NCBI GenBank assembly: GCA_027019175.1
Contig: JALUXB010000087.1
Coordinates: 1 to 62,477 of the forward strand
DNA: 62,477 bases
Direction: 5' to 3'
Source: Sulfurovum sp.
GTDB lineage: Bacteria; Campylobacterota; Campylobacteria; Campylobacterales; Sulfurovaceae
The notes under the pieces were generated by a model that was given only the letters and a program-made list of their open reading frames with translations, searched no databases and was not told the origin of the DNA. Each line of letters starts with the position of its first letter. Within the stretch, counting starts at the first letter, position 1. Below, piece by piece: positions 60,002-62,477 of the stretch. Both the position numbers and the translations under genes were made by a program.

Positions 60002-60649
60002 TCACTCCCCGCTTTTCTTTAATAATACCATATTCCTGCCGTTATCTGCAACATAGGTACATCCGTACATTGCGGCAAGACGTTTAAAAGTTTTCGGGGT
60101 AAAAAAAACAATGTGTGTCGGATCCTTGTGGTAATACCAGTTTTTGAACAATTCAAGATTTCTGGGATGAAACTGTGTCTGAATTGCGAGATGTCCGCCT
60201 GGATGCAAACACTCTACAAGTGAATCGAAAACTATTTTAGGATCATGCAGATGCTCAAAGACTTCGGTAGAGACAATGAGATCATATTTTTTACTATTAT
60301 ACGCTGTATCCGGATGATAGATAGGGTCATAGGCATCTGTAACAATATTCATACTATTTAATATATTTGCGAGTAATGTGCTTCTTCCACATCCAAAATC
60401 AAGTGCCGTTTGCACATTCCCTACATGGGGAAGGAGAAAATCCAAAAAACGCTGAAAGTAGGCTCTGTACCCTTCGTCGTTTTCATCATTGTTGTGCAGA
60501 TCATAGCGTGCTTTCTGTTCGGTAATGCTCCGGTAGCACTCCGTAGATTTAAAGATCACCTCACAGCCGTCGCAGCAGTAGTATCGGATACCGTTTTTTT
60601 CGTCTTTGAAGCTTTCGGTACTGCTTCCGCATATATGACACGTCAACAC
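60002..60649 (-). CDS. SAM-dependent methyltransferase with N-terminal zinc ribbon
   Basis: 215 residues. An N-terminal CHICGSSTESF...YYCCDGCEVIF pair forms a likely zinc ribbon. The class I methyltransferase core shows TALDFGCGRSTLLANIL, VTDAYDPIYHPD and DLIVSTEVFEHLHDPKIVF. Similar layouts occur in sugar or polysaccharide methyltransferases. Substrate unknown. Confidence 0.82.
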   Translation of the reverse strand: MLTCHICGSSTESFKDEKNGIRYYCCDGCEVIFKSTECYRSITEQKARYDLHNNDENDEGYRAYFQRFLDFLLPHVGNVQTALDFGCGRSTLLANILNSMNIVTDAYDPIYHPDTAYNSKKYDLIVSTEVFEHLHDPKIVFDSLVECLHPGGHLAIQTQFHPRNLELFKNWYYHKDPTHIVFFTPKTFKRLAAMYGCTYVADNGRNMVLLKKSGE

Positions 60650-60733
60650 TTCTCCTTTGTGAACGACTTCTAATGAGTGTTATGTTACTATTTATCCAGT
60701 TAAACTTGACCCAAACTTTTTAGCAGGAAACCC

Positions 60734-61831
60734 ATGAAACGACGCGAATTTCTAACCACCACAGCCATCGGTGCCACGGCATTGGCCGTAAGCGGCTGCC
60801 ACAGAGCCGAAGAGAAGTCCAGTGGGGCTTCAGCAAACATTAACAGAGGCAAAAAAGTTACCCTTAAACTTGCCACCTCCTGGCCTGCACACTTTCCCAT
60901 CATGGGAACCGGTGTGGACCGCTTCGCCAAACGGTGCAGCGAACTCAGCGGTGGGACACTGGAAATCAAAGTTTTTGCAAAAAACATACTCGTACCTGCC
61001 ATGCAGGTTTTCGATGCCTGTTCGGCTGCCCAGATAGACGCTTTCCACTCCGGTGTCTACTACTGGAAAGGCAAAAATCCTGCCTTTTCCATCTTTGGCG
61101 GCATGCCGCTGGGGCTGACCAGTGAAGAGATGATCACCTGGTTCAAGTTTGGCGGCGGCTACGAGCTGTGGCGGGAACTCTACGGAAAGTTCAACCTCTA
61201 CCCCTTCATTGGCGGTACTACAGGGCCGCAGATGGGCGGCTGGTTCAAAAAGGAGATCAAATCCCTTGCCGACCTCAAGGGACTTAAAATGCGTATCCCC
61301 GGACTTGGCGGCGAAGTGATGAAGCGTCTTGGTGTCAACCCGGTGCTGCTGCCCGCAGGGGAAATTTACACAGCACTCGAACGCGGCACCATCGATGCGA
61401 CCGAATGGGTCGGGCCGGCACTGGACAGCATGATGGGCTTTGCCAAGGCAGCCCCCTACTACTACACCGGATGGCATGAGCCCGGCTCCATTCTCGAGCT
61501 GACCTTCAACAAGGCACGCTGGGAAAAACTCAGCCCGGAACATCAAGCGATCATTGCATCTGCCAGCAATGAGATGACACTCGACATGCTCTGCGAATTC
61601 CGTTACAAAAACGCCAAGGCATTGCAGGAACTGCCCAAAAACGTACAGATCAAAACCTTCCCCAAAGAGATGATGGATGCGGCCAAAAAAGCGCTCAAAG
61701 CGGTACTGGCCGAAGAGAGTGCGAAAAGTCCGGATTTCAAACGTGTACTGGCAAGCTATGAAGCCTTTGAGAAGCTCAATAAACCGTGGGATGACATCAG
61801 TACCAAAAACTTCCTCAATATCAGAGGGTAG
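60734..61831 (+). CDS. TRAP transporter solute-binding protein (DctP family)
   Basis: 365 residues. The N-terminus RREFLTTTAIGATALAVSGC is a twin-arginine signal that also ends in a lipobox-like SGC. The DctP body has TTGPQMGGWFKKEIKSLADLKGLKMRIPG, GLGGEVMKRLGVNPVLLPAGE and ALERGTIDATEWVGP, the last matching the ligand-binding arginine region of 2-oxoacid-type TRAP proteins. The DctQ and DctM membrane partners are not in the window. Confidence 0.92.
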   Translation: MKRREFLTTTAIGATALAVSGCHRAEEKSSGASANINRGKKVTLKLATSWPAHFPIMGTGVDRFAKRCSELSGGTLEIKVFAKNILVPAMQVFDACSAAQIDAFHSGVYYWKGKNPAFSIFGGMPLGLTSEEMITWFKFGGGYELWRELYGKFNLYPFIGGTTGPQMGGWFKKEIKSLADLKGLKMRIPGLGGEVMKRLGVNPVLLPAGEIYTALERGTIDATEWVGPALDSMMGFAKAAPYYYTGWHEPGSILELTFNKARWEKLSPEHQAIIASASNEMTLDMLCEFRYKNAKALQELPKNVQIKTFPKEMMDAAKKALKAVLAEESAKSPDFKRVLASYEAFEKLNKPWDDISTKNFLNIRG

Positions 61832-61837
61832 CTGCCT

Positions 61838-62477
61838 TTAACGCAAGCGTACATGCACCAGACGGTGCTCACTTTTAATGTCAAAACTGCGTGGCGCTCC
61901 CGGCATCGGTGTCACTCTCAAAGTATTATTGTCAATGAACGTGACATGAACATCTTCCGGAAACTCAATATGGCGTATGAGTTCGTGACCATTGAGCGGT
62001 ACAAAATAGAGCCAGTAGCTTTTGCCTCTCTTCAAACTGATTGTCTCTTTGCTTTTTCTAATGCGAATCATCGGCTCCAGCGGTTTTCTGGTATGAAACT
62101 GCCACTGATGTTCTATGCGTTTGCCCTTTTCACGGTAGACCAGTACTGCACGGTAGGTGGTATCGTACTCCAGCCGCTTGAGAGGGAAGAGTGCAAACTC
62201 GAAATGATTGAAGCGTGCGTTCGGATCACTCTCTTTACTTAGAAGCCGTGTCAGATTGACTGCTTTGCCACTCTTGGCATTGTAAAGCCTGAATGACTCT
62301 ATGGTTACCTTTTTAAAATAAAAATCATTGAAGAGTACACTGACAGGAAAACCTGAAACATCGTAATCGGGCAACGGGTCAGGAATCTCGGAATAGAATG
62401 CCGGCGGCACATCTTTCTGTCCGTCATAAGGGTAAAATACTACTTTTGGATTGTGTTCTTTAACATAATTTTGTGCT
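61838..62477 (-). CDS. C-terminal part of a CAP/SCP-domain-like exported protein (5' end cut off)
   Basis: The frame is open to the window edge, so the N-terminus is missing; an internal GTG near 62410 is unlikely to be the true start. The visible part reads VKEHNPKVVFYPYDGQKDVPPAFYSEIPDPLPD and continues into a beta-rich region. The 'VPPAFYSEIPDPLPD' phrase recurs after CAP domains in bacterial exported proteins, as I recall. Name tentative. Confidence 0.45.
   Translation of the reverse strand, partial: AQNYVKEHNPKVVFYPYDGQKDVPPAFYSEIPDPLPDYDVSGFPVSVLFNDFYFKKVTIESFRLYNAKSGKAVNLTRLLSKESDPNARFNHFEFALFPLKRLEYDTTYRAVLVYREKGKRIEHQWQFHTRKPLEPMIRIRKSKETISLKRGKSYWLYFVPLNGHELIRHIEFPEDVHVTFIDNNTLRVTPMPGAPRSFDIKSEHRLVHVRLR

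Overview
This window looks like a chromosomal segment from a sulfur-oxidising, microaerobic Campylobacterota bacterium, closest in style to Sulfurovum or Sulfurimonas. That is inference: there is no rRNA or other decisive marker here. It rests on the gene order fabZ-lpxA-clpX-mreB-mreC-carB, a SorAB-type sulfite dehydrogenase pair, a di-heme cytochrome c peroxidase, NnrS, and Helicobacter-type cysteine-paired Sel1 proteins. Coding density is high, genes often overlap by ATGA, and most starts have AAGGA/GGAG ribosome binding sites.

Layout. 1-10.3 kb: a cut-off 5'-nucleotidase, LemA plus a DUF2207 protein, tRNA-Ser(GCT), a DEAD-box helicase with a long leader, cytochrome c peroxidase, NnrS, a HAD phosphatase and small membrane proteins. 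10.3-13.5 kb: a complete AnmK-AmgK-MurU peptidoglycan-sugar salvage operon, with anmK carrying an in-frame repeat insertion. 13.6-20.9 kb: a ferredoxin-thioredoxin-reductase-like protein fused to a TusA-like domain, a sodium:solute symporter with glutaminase, and a reverse-strand run hemL-ychJ-atpZ-membrane protein-amidase. 21-22 kb: a TonB-like protein and the stump of a response regulator.

22.1-34.9 kb is an accessory island of genes I cannot name. It encodes two Hcp/Sel1-type proteins, one of them a 1287-residue mosaic; a cysteine-rich lipoprotein; an ankyrin lipoprotein; three paralogous two-helix membrane proteins; a 714-residue exported protein; and a small secreted protein. All but one lie on the minus strand with tiny gaps or overlaps, and nearly all have signal peptides, lipoboxes or membrane anchors. 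It reads as one envelope-located system and is the best candidate here for something undescribed. Its base composition falls sharply in the 30.5-34.4 kb gene, and a truncated receiver domain marks its left edge.

35-43 kb: an L,D-transpeptidase, NhaC-type antiporter, CxxCH heme protein, SCP2-like protein, PolX with a PHP domain, and the AMMECR1/MEMO/radical-SAM trio. 43-54.8 kb: core envelope and housekeeping genes (lpxB, queH, fabZ, lpxA, clpX, mreB, mreC, carB, Sua5-like, HIT, methyltransferase). 55-62.5 kb: sorAB, xthA, a duplicated-module lipoprotein, a methyltransferase, a TRAP solute-binding protein, and the end of a CAP-like protein.

Themes that join regions: wall turnover (amidase, AnmK-AmgK-MurU, L,D-transpeptidase, MreBC), electron transfer and stress (CCP, NnrS, SorAB, heme protein), and structured intergenic DNA. 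The last includes a long near-palindrome between ccp and nnrS, operator-like inverted repeats before sorA and the SCP2 gene, a C9 tract, and genes whose TATAAT box sits 6-7 bases before the ATG, suggesting leaderless mRNAs.
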